Under the pieces are notes generated by a model. That model was not told the DNA's origin, searched no databases, and saw only the letters and a program-made list of their open reading frames with translations. DNA of 8,745 nt, taken from positions 1-8,745 of the forward strand of contig JAGVMW010000183.1 of the NCBI GenBank assembly GCA_020053615.1, read 5' to 3'. The number at the start of each line of letters is the position of its first letter. Position 1 is the first letter of the stretch. Shown here in pieces: positions 1 through 6,647 of the stretch. The position numbers were made by a program, and so were the translations under genes. Source of the stretch: an archaeon. Lineage in GTDB: Archaea; Nanobdellota; Nanobdellia; Woesearchaeales; GW2011-AR9.

Positions 1-23
1 GGAAAAAAGAAAGCCATTGGCAT
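1..23 (-). CDS. Possible 5' end of a gene running off the left edge
   Basis: Reading leftwards from an ATG at 23-21 gives MPMAFFF before the window ends; a second ATG lies two codons further in. The only support is upstream: a TTTTTAAA element at about 45-54 on the minus strand is centred 26-27 bases before this ATG, the same spacing seen for the leaderless genes elsewhere in the window. There is no Shine-Dalgarno site. Seven codons say nothing about function, and the stretch could equally be untranslated DNA after valS. Confidence 0.3.
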
Positions 24-44
24 GGTGGGGTTTTTATTTATAAA

Positions 45-54
45 CATTTAAAAA
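45..54 (-). promoter_or_regulatory. Candidate TATA element for the left-edge gene
   Basis: The minus strand reads TTTTTAAATG here, almost the same core as the element before valS. A second AT-rich element (TTTATAAATA, 35-44) lies closer to the ATG at 23 and would be too near for a leaderless start. Support is by spacing only. Confidence 0.3.
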
Positions 55-74
55 CGCTTTTTTATTTTTTGATG

Positions 75-2543
75 TTACGTGATATCGGTACTATACAATT
101 TAGTTATACCAATCTGTATCTTAAATGTCTCACTTTCAAGAGTGGTCTCACCTTCAAATCTAAGCTCTTTTACTTTCATGACCGCTTTCAAATCGCCAAT
201 TATCAATGAAATCTTCTTCTGAAAGTCAGGTAGCTCACTCACTAAAACAATCTCCTGCAGTTCATCTTTCATTGACATCTGATTAGCCGAACGGAATTTC
301 CTGATTGTATTAATTACATCCACTCCCAGCGCACCCACTCCTTCAGAAAAGTCGTCAATTAGTTTCTCATTAGTTTCTGGCCAATCTGCAATATGAATAC
401 TTTTCTTTTTTTCCTGTCCAGCAAAGTACAATTGATAAATCTCTTCGGTAATATGCGGCATTATGGGAGCCATTAATTTTAACACGTTAAGCAATCCCTG
501 CTCCATCCCTAACTGCGCGCTTTGTCTGGCTTTAACCCCTCTCTTTTCTGGATTATACAATCTATCTTTAACAATTTCTAAATAATAATCGCAAAATACA
601 TGCCAGAAAAAGTTTTCTACTTCAGATTTAGATTTGGAATATTCATACTGGTCAAAACTTTCCGTGCTTATTTTTATCAGCTTTTGCAGCTTGCTTAGCA
701 TCCATTTATCAAACACTTCAGTTGGCTTGTTGCTGTTTTTAGATTGATAATCATCCAAATGCATTAATGATAACTTAGACGCATTCCATAATTTATTCAC
801 AAATTTATGTCCAGTAAGTACATCTTTCTCCTGATAGGGCAAATCATCTCCTAACTTAACTGACGCTGCCCAGAATCTAAACGCATCAGCGCTGTACTTG
901 TCAATAACTTCTTGAGCTACCACAAAGTTGCCTTTGGACTTGCTCATCTTCTGCCCATGCGGATCTTGCCCATGACCGGAAACCATAATATCTCTCCATG
1001 GAATATTATTATGATGGAAATATGATTTAGCTAAAGTATAAAACGCCCAAGTTCGGATAATGTCATGCGCCTGAGGACGAAGAGACATCGGCAAAAACTC
1101 TTTACGTTCTTTTTTGCTGCCCCAATCGGCATTTATTTCAGGAGTGCAGGAAGATGTCATCCACGTGTCCATTACATCCATCTCGGGAATGAATTCAGTA
1201 GAGCCGCAGGAGCATTTCCCATTAAGCTTTCCTTTATACTTCTCTTCTCGAGGATCTACGGGTAATTCCTTTTCTTCCGGAAGCAGTATCCCTCCGCATT
1301 TCTTACAATACCATACCGGAAACGGAACTCCGTAATATCTCTGTCTGGAGATGCCCCAATTCCACTGCAGATTCTTTACCCAGTGTTCATAGCGCACTTT
1401 CATGTGTTCTGGGTGCCAGTTTACTTTTTGGGCGATTTCCAGTAATTCTTCTTTCTTATCCAATAATTTTATCTGCCACTGCTGTTTCTTAAGAAATTCG
1501 ATTTCTGTACCGCAGCGTTCATGAGTATTAACGGCGTGAGTTATCTGCTGCTGCCGAATTAATAACCCTGCTGATTTTAAGTCTTCAATTATCTCAGCTC
1601 GCGCAGCTTTAAGTTTCTTTCCGGCATATTTTCCAGAAAGCTGGTTCATTCTTCCCGCTTCGTCTATGGTGATTCGTAACGGCAACATATATTTGTGCCA
1701 TTTTCCTACATCCTCTTTATCTCCGAAGGTGCACACCATCATTAGGCCGGTGCCTTTGTCTTGAGCCACTGATTCGTCGCTGAGAATCGGAACTTCATAA
1801 TTAAATAAAGGTACAATCGCAAACTTGCCGTTTAGTTTAGTATAACGCTTATCTTCCGGATGGTGAAATAATGCTACACAAGCAGACAACATTTCCGGTC
1901 TGGTTGTAGAAATGATTAGGTCTTGTCCGCCGGACTTGAACACAATATCATTAAAGTGTGAAGTAATATCCATATTTTCTAAGTCGGCTTGGGCAATAGT
2001 AGTCTGGCAGGAAGTGCACCACATTGTGGGATAGTCAGTCTGTTCCAATCTTCCTTTGTGGTACAAATCTAAAAACGATTTTTGGGATACTCTCTGGGCG
2101 TTATCTCCAATAGTATGATATAAAAGATTCCAATCAATGGAGAATCCTAACTTGGTGAATAAATTGTAATAAGTCTCTCCCGCAGTTTTGGTGTCTTCTA
2201 CACATAACTTAACGAAATCTTTACGGGAAATCTTTGATTTATCAGTAATATTATGCTTCTTTTCTACATAACGCTCCGTAGGAAGACCGTTGTCATCATA
2301 ACCCATGGGAAAGAAGACATTAAATCCGCGCATGCGCTTGTATCTGGCTATAAACTCAAACTGCGAATAGTGCATTCCATGTCCTACATGTAAATGGTCG
2401 GCTGAAGCATAAGGCGGCGGCGTATCGATAGAATAAATTTGAGCTTTGCTTTTGGGTTTGAAATGGAATACTTTCTGTTCCTGCCAGTATTTCTGCCATT
2501 TAGCCTCTGATTCTTTGGGGTTGTAGTTTTGAGGAAGTTCCAT
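75..2543 (-). CDS. valS: Valyl-tRNA synthetase, archaeal type
   Basis: Class I aminoacyl-tRNA synthetase that charges tRNA-Val with valine in the cytoplasm and hydrolyses mischarged threonine. From the ATG at 2543 it is 822 residues, normal for archaeal ValRS. Visible in order: HIGH-type signature HVGH (52-55) followed by the ValRS-typical GLPTE; a CP1 editing domain with TTRPE (213-217) and a later KGTGLMM segment; a zinc-binding module with cysteines 413, 416, 444 and 446 leading into DVMDTWMTSS; KMSKS (532-536); then the helical anticodon-binding domain. The long bacterial C-terminal coiled coil is absent. The frame stays open upstream to a TTG at 2594, which would add 17 residues, but those codons contain the TATA element, and the residues after the ATG (MELPQNYNP...) look like a normal ValRS start. 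I therefore prefer 2543 and a leaderless mRNA. It is transcribed alone or ends a minus-strand series. Confidence 0.97.
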   Translation of the reverse strand: MELPQNYNPKESEAKWQKYWQEQKVFHFKPKSKAQIYSIDTPPPYASADHLHVGHGMHYSQFEFIARYKRMRGFNVFFPMGYDDNGLPTERYVEKKHNITDKSKISRKDFVKLCVEDTKTAGETYYNLFTKLGFSIDWNLLYHTIGDNAQRVSQKSFLDLYHKGRLEQTDYPTMWCTSCQTTIAQADLENMDITSHFNDIVFKSGGQDLIISTTRPEMLSACVALFHHPEDKRYTKLNGKFAIVPLFNYEVPILSDESVAQDKGTGLMMVCTFGDKEDVGKWHKYMLPLRITIDEAGRMNQLSGKYAGKKLKAARAEIIEDLKSAGLLIRQQQITHAVNTHERCGTEIEFLKKQQWQIKLLDKKEELLEIAQKVNWHPEHMKVRYEHWVKNLQWNWGISRQRYYGVPFPVWYCKKCGGILLPEEKELPVDPREEKYKGKLNGKCSCGSTEFIPEMDVMDTWMTSSCTPEINADWGSKKERKEFLPMSLRPQAHDIIRTWAFYTLAKSYFHHNNIPWRDIMVSGHGQDPHGQKMSKSKGNFVVAQEVIDKYSADAFRFWAASVKLGDDLPYQEKDVLTGHKFVNKLWNASKLSLMHLDDYQSKNSNKPTEVFDKWMLSKLQKLIKISTESFDQYEYSKSKSEVENFFWHVFCDYYLEIVKDRLYNPEKRGVKARQSAQLGMEQGLLNVLKLMAPIMPHITEEIYQLYFAGQEKKKSIHIADWPETNEKLIDDFSEGVGALGVDVINTIRKFRSANQMSMKDELQEIVLVSELPDFQKKISLIIGDLKAVMKVKELRFEGETTLESETFKIQIGITKLYSTDIT

Positions 2544-2563
2544 ACGAGAGGAGAATTTAGGTG

Positions 2564-2573
2564 TATTTAAAAA
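2564..2573 (-). promoter_or_regulatory. TATA element of valS
   Basis: The minus strand reads TTTTTAAATA, centred about 25.5 bases before the ATG at 2543. That places the transcription start at or next to the start codon, so the mRNA should be leaderless. No Shine-Dalgarno is present before this ATG. The element decides the start codon, because a start at the upstream TTG (2594) would put the promoter inside the coding sequence. Confidence 0.6.
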
Positions 2574-2601
2574 GTTAATTGAGGGAAAAGACAATTGAGG
2601 T

Positions 2602-2943
2602 TTAGGCTGGTGAAGGAAGTGGTGTCGCAGTGAAACGTTCTAACAAGCCGATGGGGTCTGATGATTTTTGCGAAACAGACAATCCATGGTTGGAATATCC
2701 CTTTAAAAAGGTGTAGTCTAATGATGGACAATGATAAATGAGTACATCATAAATTATTTGACTCTCAGAAAGAGTTTTACGAACTTTATCATCCGCACAT
2801 ACTGGGTGAGAATGTAATGCATCATAAAGTAAACAGTTGTTACTTTCATTCATCCAGTCTTTACATGTTTGCACACCTTCTACTTTTGCTTCAAGATTAG
2901 ATCGTTTGGATTTAAGAAAAGTAGAGTAGTTTTCTACATTTTT
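2602..2943 (-). pseudogene. Downstream half of a split small gene (or separate 90-residue ORF from 2874)
   Basis: This open stretch lies in exactly the same frame as the ORF at 2944-3222 and begins with the codon after that ORF's TAA. If it is translated independently, the best starts are GTG at 2874 (90 residues) or ATG at 2853; neither has a properly spaced ribosome site or a TATA element. The 23 codons between the TAA and the GTG still read like protein (KNVENYSTFLKSKRSNLEAK), which suggests that a single gene of about 206 codons was interrupted by one nonsense codon. The segment includes LHSHP followed by LSESQIIYD, faintly like the H-x-H-P...S-x-x-D zinc signature of JAB/MPN proteases, but the spacing is too long and the last Asp is a Gln, so I do not assign that family. 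It ends 58 bases before the valS ATG. Function unknown. Confidence 0.5.
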
Positions 2944-3222
2944 TTAAAATGATTCTATGCTTTCTTCGAAACTTGGTGCCGATTCAATTTGTTTGCAGTA
3001 AGTTGAGTCGATTATAACTACTGCCTGTTCTGTCTCGCACATTGACCTTCCCAGAGAAGAAAAACGCCATCCTTTCGTAGGTTTAATCTCATGACGATGT
3101 TTCACAAAATCTCCCAACGTTGGGGCGTAATAAAGTTCAGGTAGGATGAAAGCAGCGCGTAATCCATTCATAGAATATGTTCCATAAGTATCTCGTAGTT
3201 CTTGATTAACGTGAAGGAGCAT
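2944..3222 (-). CDS. Unassigned small protein, upstream half of a split gene
   Basis: From the ATG at 3222 this encodes 92 residues (MLLHVNQELRDTYGTYSMNG...), ending ESIESF at a TAA. A TTG two codons earlier (3228) is also in frame, but the ATG has a TATA element centred 26 bases upstream, matching the leaderless genes around it. There are no membrane segments, signal peptide or known motif; two cysteines and a histidine/arginine patch (KHRHE) are visible. The frame continues without interruption past the TAA for another 113 codons, so this may be the N-terminal part of a longer protein. The gene stands alone between the zincin gene and valS on the same strand. I do not recognise the family. 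Confidence 0.55.
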   Translation of the reverse strand: MLLHVNQELRDTYGTYSMNGLRAAFILPELYYAPTLGDFVKHRHEIKPTKGWRFSSLGRSMCETEQAVVIIDSTYCKQIESAPSFEESIESF

Positions 3223-3243
3223 TTCCAATTAAATATGCTTTTA

Positions 3244-3252
3244 AATTTATAA
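3244..3252 (-). promoter_or_regulatory. TATA element of the ORF at 3222
   Basis: The minus strand reads TTATAAATT, centred about 26 bases before the ATG at 3222, implying a leaderless transcript. There is no GGAGG-type site in the remaining leader. Confidence 0.5.
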
Positions 3253-3284
3253 CGTTTTCTAGTCTCCACTATAATGATTAATCT

Positions 3285-3296
3285 AGAGAATAAAAA
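3285..3296 (-). terminator. Possible oligo-T terminator after the zincin gene
   Basis: Immediately after the TAG stop of the zincin gene the minus strand reads TTTTTATTCTC. Archaeal RNA polymerase can terminate at short T runs without a stem. The run is only five bases, so support is modest. Confidence 0.3.
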
Positions 3297-4571
3297 CTAC
3301 CTCTCAGCTCGCTCAAAAACTTTTCCCAAAGTAACATACGCCTCTTCTTTCGTTCCCAAGAATCCCGCTTCTTTCATCGCTTCCAGAGCTTTGACTGCAT
3401 CTTGGCGATAGTCTCCTTTTAATACCACTGCTAGCTTTCTTCCACCTCTGTTGTAAATGTCTTCCACATACTCTGCTATAAACTCATTAGCATTAGATGC
3501 TCCGTAAGGATCGGTACAAGCGTATCTGGGCAGGGTTAATCCATCTTTCCAACTTTTAACAAAACTATTTTTATCTTTAATAACATCTGATTTAATTTCT
3601 GGGCGGTGTACAATTGATTTTATATTTTTAGTGAGCTTTTGTTTTGCTGCTTCGGGTAATTTTTCATAGAGCACGTGAGATAATTCATGGGGTATGATTT
3701 CTGTGTATGTTTCCAGGCTGAACTCTGCGCTAACACAAACCGTATTTTCTTCAGGGATGTAGCATCCACCCACACTTTTTATCTTGCACTTTTGGCGCAT
3801 TTCTTCGGTAGTGGCAGCTACATATATTTTTACTTGGGTGCTTTTCATTACTTCAGCATAATTTTTAGGCAGTTCTGCTATTGCTTCAGTTACTTTCTCT
3901 AAGATGTCATCTAAAGTTTTGGGGTTAGTTACGCTGGAGTTGATTCGGGTTGCTGGCAGGGCTGTAGTTCCTTTCAGGTTAGGATAACGGGCAAAGAATC
4001 CGGCTAATTCCGGCTTTTCTAACAAAGAAGCGTAGTTTTTCTTCTCGGTTATGGTGTCAGCAAAAGCTTTTCTTTGTAGGTCGTAAGCAGTAAGCTTCTT
4101 TATGATTGATGTCTTCACCTCTGCTTTTTGTTCTTGTGGTTCTGATTCACTTTTGGTTCTGGATTCTAATCCGGCGTAATTGCCGCTTTTCCGGAATTCT
4201 TCTGTCTGTTGAGCTCGTTTCTCTGAGAATGCTCTCCTTTCTTCGGATTGCTTTCTATTTAGTTCCCGTAATTGTTCAGTTTGTTCTGTTAGAAGTTCTC
4301 TAAGCTGGATTTTTCTCGCTTCCTGTACTTCTCTTATTTTCTGAGTACGCTCTTCTTGAGCTTCTCTCCACGTGGTTAAAATTTGTTCTTGTTTTTCCCT
4401 CCATTCTCTGGTATTTTTCTCTTGTTGTTCACGCCATTCTCGAGCACCCTGTTCTTTCTGTTCATACCATCTCTGAGTTGAATCATCATTTCGAGCTTGA
4501 GCATATACGGTTGAGGCTCCCAGGATAGCAGTACATCCGACAGCTAGGATTAGCTCGCGTAGGTTAGGCAT
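3297..4571 (-). CDS. Secreted coiled-coil zincin (HELSH) metallopeptidase-like protein
   Basis: The protein has 424 residues. The N-terminus has a hydrophobic stretch (residues 7-23) and a plausible signal-peptidase site after VYAQA (26), so export is expected; an AVGC at 10-13 resembles a lipobox but lies very early. Residues 35-122 form eight consecutive 11-residue repeats with Trp, Ile or Leu at 35, 46, 57, 68, 79, 90 and 101 and Glu/Gln/Arg elsewhere, a hendecad coiled coil. After a linker comes a globular domain with HELSH (295-299), the HEXXH zinc site with its catalytic Glu, and a downstream NEFIAE (362-367) whose Glu363 or Glu367 could be the third zinc ligand, as in gluzincins. Four cysteines in the domain (one CKIKSVGGC pair) may form disulfides, consistent with an extracellular location. 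A TATA element 27 bases before the ATG points to a leaderless single-gene transcript. I cannot name the peptidase family; the substrate is unknown. Confidence 0.85.
   Translation of the reverse strand: MPNLRELILAVGCTAILGASTVYAQARNDDSTQRWYEQKEQGAREWREQQEKNTREWREKQEQILTTWREAQEERTQKIREVQEARKIQLRELLTEQTEQLRELNRKQSEERRAFSEKRAQQTEEFRKSGNYAGLESRTKSESEPQEQKAEVKTSIIKKLTAYDLQRKAFADTITEKKNYASLLEKPELAGFFARYPNLKGTTALPATRINSSVTNPKTLDDILEKVTEAIAELPKNYAEVMKSTQVKIYVAATTEEMRQKCKIKSVGGCYIPEENTVCVSAEFSLETYTEIIPHELSHVLYEKLPEAAKQKLTKNIKSIVHRPEIKSDVIKDKNSFVKSWKDGLTLPRYACTDPYGASNANEFIAEYVEDIYNRGGRKLAVVLKGDYRQDAVKALEAMKEAGFLGTKEEAYVTLGKVFERAER
4206..4469 (-). repeat. Eight tandem 33-base (11-residue) imperfect coding repeats
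   Basis: Within the zincin gene, residues 35-122 divide without gaps into eight 11-residue units, such as WREQQEKNTRE, WREKQEQILTT and WREAQEERTQK. The first four start with Trp and the later ones with Ile, Leu, Leu and Arg. The DNA repeats have drifted, so the conservation is at the protein level. An exact 11-residue period indicates a hendecad coiled coil or stalk. Confidence 0.8.
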
Positions 4572-4593
4572 TTAGGGTATAAGAGTGTTTTAG

Positions 4594-4602
4594 TTTTTAT
4601 AA
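4594..4602 (-). promoter_or_regulatory. TATA element of the zincin gene
   Basis: The minus strand reads TTATAAAAA, centred 27 bases before the ATG at 4571, with no Shine-Dalgarno in between. The zincin gene therefore appears to have its own promoter and not to be co-transcribed with the HEPN gene 78 bases upstream. Confidence 0.55.
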
Positions 4603-4649
4603 TCTTTTCTTAAGAATATTATATATCACTCATTCAACTTCATCCTTTC

Positions 4650-5129
4650 TTACAGCTCACCCAATGCAACTTCCACTTTTTCTACTATTCTCTTTGCATG
4701 CTCAAATAATTCTTTCAAAAGCTTCTCGTTGACTGTTGTTTCTGTTCCATATTGAAATTCTTCTCGGAGCGATTTAGCATCTTTGGAAGTCATTTGCTCG
4801 GTTGTCCTGATAAAAGCAATATCTTTTAAATCCAGATTAATCTTTCCTTCTCCAATCAAATATTCAACGGTATTTATGGTGCATTCATGATTCTTAGATT
4901 CATATCCGAGCTTGAAAAGTATTGCGAGCAAAGCATGATACATGGAATAATAAGATTGCGAAACTCCCCAATCACTGAAGCCCCCTTTAATATTAAAGTC
5001 AGCTGCACGAAGATTGTGCTTTGCTTTATCGATATGCTCTTGCGATAGTTTGTCATTCGGTTTAATCTTCCTCATTCGGGTTTCCTTTGCCAAGCACCAA
5101 TCCAGTTTTTGCTTATGAATTAACATCAT
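4650..5129 (-). CDS. HEPN-domain protein, putative toxin partner of an MNT nucleotidyltransferase
   Basis: The protein has 159 residues and is all-helical. The core resembles HEPN proteins of the PF05168/UPF0332 kind: AKHNLRAADFNIKGG (36-50), then SYYSMYHALLAILFKLGY (59-76), and a C-terminal helix ending AKRIVEKVEVAL. HEPN toxins of MNT-HEPN pairs usually cleave RNA with an R-x4-6-H motif; here the corresponding spot reads LREEFQYG (121-128), so Arg122 is followed by Tyr127 where His would be. Activity may thus be lost or altered. The gene overlaps the nucleotidyltransferase by 17 bases and has a perfect GGAGGT ribosome site five bases before ATGATG, so tight translational coupling is expected. 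ATG at 5126 is an equally possible start. In known pairs the nucleotidyltransferase neutralises the HEPN toxin by adding AMP to a Tyr; that role is inferred here. Confidence 0.8.
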   Translation of the reverse strand: MMLIHKQKLDWCLAKETRMRKIKPNDKLSQEHIDKAKHNLRAADFNIKGGFSDWGVSQSYYSMYHALLAILFKLGYESKNHECTINTVEYLIGEGKINLDLKDIAFIRTTEQMTSKDAKSLREEFQYGTETTVNEKLLKELFEHAKRIVEKVEVALGEL

Positions 5130-5697
5130 TTATTACCTCCAAAAATATAGATTCTCCTTTAAGCACAATACTTTCTCTCATTAAGCCGATAATGGCTTCT
5201 TTCCCCAGTTTTATTGCTTTTTTTATATCATCTTTTTTTAAAATTAATGGAACAACCGGCTTTGTCCTAACTTTAGATATCTCTAAACAAAAATCATTCA
5301 CTTTTTTAGTTTTTGGAGTGATAAAAAGAACATCTACATCATTAAACTTTTTGCTTTTTAGGACAGAACCAAACAATATAATCATCTCAGCATCTTTAAA
5401 TTTAATAATATCCTCTGCATATATTTTTGCATATCCTTTAAGAGTTCTCTTTTCTGCTAAAAGCAGAAGTTCACATAATTTTATGGTTTCGGGATTATTA
5501 AAGCTCAGTTTATAATGAGAGGCATTGCTTATCTCACTTTTTACTATTATTTTATCTTTCTCCAGTTCTTTAAGAATTTTGAATGCACTGCCTACGCTGA
5601 TCTTATTTAATCTAGCAATCTGATTAATGTTGTAGCCAAACTTGCCTGTGTTCCTTAGCAGAAACATCACCACTAGTGCAGTATTTTTAGGTATCAT
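5113..5697 (-). CDS. Winged-helix / MNT-type nucleotidyltransferase fusion, putative antitoxin
   Basis: The protein has 194 residues. Residues 5-65 look like a winged helix-turn-helix: helix, INQIARLNKISVGSAFKILKELEKDKII, then a wing strand. Residues 103-155 carry the minimal nucleotidyltransferase core: ILFGSVLKSKKFNDVDVLFI, with G110-S111 and the metal-binding pair D120-x-D122. The third acidic residue expected on the next core strand is not evident; the likely strand reads KPVVPLIL. MNT proteins beside HEPN genes act as antitoxins that modify the toxin with AMP, and the fused DNA-binding domain suggests this one also represses its own operon. It is the first gene of the pair, with a strong TATA element and a short leader of roughly 19 bases. 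The family assignment is well supported; the enzymatic state is uncertain. Confidence 0.82.
   Translation of the reverse strand: MIPKNTALVVMFLLRNTGKFGYNINQIARLNKISVGSAFKILKELEKDKIIVKSEISNASHYKLSFNNPETIKLCELLLLAEKRTLKGYAKIYAEDIIKFKDAEMIILFGSVLKSKKFNDVDVLFITPKTKKVNDFCLEISKVRTKPVVPLILKKDDIKKAIKLGKEAIIGLMRESIVLKGESIFLEVINDVNS
5135..5140 (-). promoter_or_regulatory. Shine-Dalgarno site of the HEPN gene
   Basis: The minus strand reads GGAGGT five bases before the first ATG (5129) and eight before the second (5126). It lies inside the end of the nucleotidyltransferase coding sequence, so the HEPN start is internal to a two-gene mRNA. Confidence 0.75.
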
Positions 5698-5710
5698 CTT
5701 TCAATATAAG

Positions 5711-5736
5711 TGAATGATTATTCAGTAATGATGAAT
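5711..5736. promoter_or_regulatory. Candidate operator of the MNT-HEPN operon
   Basis: TGAAT (5711-5715) and ATTCA (5720-5724) form an inverted repeat with a four-base centre, and another TGAAT follows at 5732-5736. The set lies between the TATA element and the start codon and covers the predicted transcription start near 5716. The fused winged helix of the first gene is the obvious candidate to bind here. Confidence 0.4.
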
Positions 5737-5738
5737 AA

Positions 5739-5746
5739 TATATAAA
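5739..5746 (-). promoter_or_regulatory. TATA element of the MNT-HEPN operon
   Basis: The minus strand reads TTTATATA, the best match to an archaeal TATA box in this half of the window. Its centre is about 45 bases before the ATG at 5697, so the mRNA should carry a leader of roughly 19 bases, unlike the leaderless neighbours. Only a weak ribosome site (GAAAG) precedes the ATG. Confidence 0.55.
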
Positions 5747-5804
5747 CTTTGTGGTTTAAATGTATCGGTGATGCAAAACAATCTTCACTATGGTCTAAAA
5801 ATAA

Positions 5805-6518
5805 TTATACTTTTGCCATTTCCCATAACATTTCAAAATAATTTTTATAAGACTTCGCAACTTCCTTACTTTTAATCAAAGTAGCGACAGGAGTTTCTCC
5901 CCAGATGATTATAGCTGTTTTGTCTTCATAAATTAAAGTGGTTGTTGGAGCAGAAAATTCATTGGGAATATATTTAAAAATAGCATAAGCTACTTTAACT
6001 GTTTCTGTTTTTCTAGATGATTCAGAAAGAATTACTCTTGAATTTATCTTTAATTCTTTTTTCATTTTCTGGAATATAATAAAATCGTGTTGCATTATTT
6101 CTAAGAACTTACCAGAAGAACCAAATGCAACATATTCTTTGCACTTTAGAATATCATCAAGAATTGATTTTATACCTTTTCTTCCTTTATAGATATCTGT
6201 TTCTTCTTTTTCTTTAGATTGAGCAAATAAACATTCAAGTTCGGGCAGGATTTCTTTAATTGTATTTTCTTTTTCTTCAATTTGACTTAATAGTTTCTTT
6301 GGTGCAACTGGCTTGAAAACTTTTTTGTTTGCAGAAATAACAAAACTAACAAGCCCATTTTGAATAAGCCTCTCTAAACTATCATAAACTGTTGTCCTAT
6401 TTATTTGAGTTTTCTTGCTTATATCTCCTGCTTGTGCTTGTCCTAATTCAAGCAAAGCTAGATAAATTTTTGCTTCATTTAGGTTTAAGCCGATTTTCTC
6501 AAGTTTTGCTATGTCCAT
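5805..6518 (-). CDS. TrmB-family transcriptional regulator
   Basis: The protein has 237 residues. The N-terminal winged helix (1-70) is typical of TrmB: GLNLNEAKIYLALLELG, then AGDISKKTQINRTTVYDSLERLIQNGLV with the recognition helix around 40-52, and a wing ending KVFKPVAPKKLL. A helical linker (74-103) is followed by the C-terminal domain beginning Y-x-G-x-x-GIKSIL (110-120), found in TrmB relatives with a phospholipase-D-like fold. Classical TrmB proteins sense sugars and repress transporter operons; this one is at the short end of the family and no sugar genes are nearby, so the ligand is unknown. It is divergent from the 120-residue gene at 6648, and the shared spacer holds candidate operators, suggesting control of itself and that neighbour. 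A TATA element near 6548 implies a leaderless or almost leaderless mRNA. Confidence 0.88.
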   Translation of the reverse strand: MDIAKLEKIGLNLNEAKIYLALLELGQAQAGDISKKTQINRTTVYDSLERLIQNGLVSFVISANKKVFKPVAPKKLLSQIEEKENTIKEILPELECLFAQSKEKEETDIYKGRKGIKSILDDILKCKEYVAFGSSGKFLEIMQHDFIIFQKMKKELKINSRVILSESSRKTETVKVAYAIFKYIPNEFSAPTTTLIYEDKTAIIIWGETPVATLIKSKEVAKSYKNYFEMLWEMAKV

Positions 6519-6544
6519 TCTAAAGAAAGAATACTTGGGATATA

Positions 6545-6552
6545 TATATAAA
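6545..6552 (-). promoter_or_regulatory. TATA element of the TrmB-family gene
   Basis: The minus strand reads TTTATATA within a longer TA run, centred about 30 bases before the ATG at 6518. TTCTAAAG copies flank it at 6518-6525 and 6556-6563, a layout that would suit autorepression. Confidence 0.5.
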
Positions 6553-6563
6553 TCTTTCTAAAG

Positions 6564-6585
6564 TGTTGTATGGATACTTACAACA
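6564..6585. promoter_or_regulatory. Inverted-repeat operator candidate between divergent genes
   Basis: TGTTGTA (6564-6570) and TACAACA (6579-6585) are perfect seven-base inverted arms around an eight-base centre. A third half-site TACAAC lies at 6607-6612, just upstream of the expected transcription start of the plus-strand gene. The neighbouring TrmB-family protein is the likely binder; this is inference from position. Confidence 0.5.
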
Positions 6586-6589
6586 TAAA

Positions 6590-6596
6590 CTTATAT
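6590..6596 (+). promoter_or_regulatory. TATA element of the 120-residue gene
   Basis: CTTATAT on the plus strand, expected to start transcription near 6619 and give a leader of about 29 bases. The leader has room for the ribosome site at 6634-6638, and operator half-sites lie on both sides of this element. Confidence 0.4.
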
Positions 6597-6633
6597 GGGT
6601 ATGTGCTACAACTTGAGTATGACAAATAATATC

Positions 6634-6638
6634 GGAGG
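6634..6638 (+). promoter_or_regulatory. Shine-Dalgarno site of the 120-residue gene
   Basis: GGAGG nine bases before the ATG at 6648. It supports that start and makes this gene a leadered exception among the first-in-transcript genes here. Confidence 0.65.
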
Positions 6639-6647
6639 AAACAGAAA

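Noticed and set aside
2544..2594. N-terminal extension of valS from TTG at 2594
   Set aside because: The extra 17 codons contain the TATA element, have no ribosome site, and do not resemble ValRS N-termini; the ATG at 2543 fits better.
2944..2946. Recoding of the in-frame stop as an amino acid such as pyrrolysine
   Set aside because: Pyrrolysine uses TAG; this codon is TAA, and other genes in the window (valS, HEPN, MoxR) end normally at TAA.
3687..4303. Plus-strand open frames opposite the zincin gene
   Set aside because: They are Phe/Leu-rich antisense reads of a Glu/Lys-rich coiled-coil gene, a common artefact.
5087..5515. Long plus-strand open frame opposite the nucleotidyltransferase gene
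   Set aside because: It is antisense to a gene with clear GS and D-x-D motifs, has no promoter or ribosome site, and its composition is that of a shadow frame.
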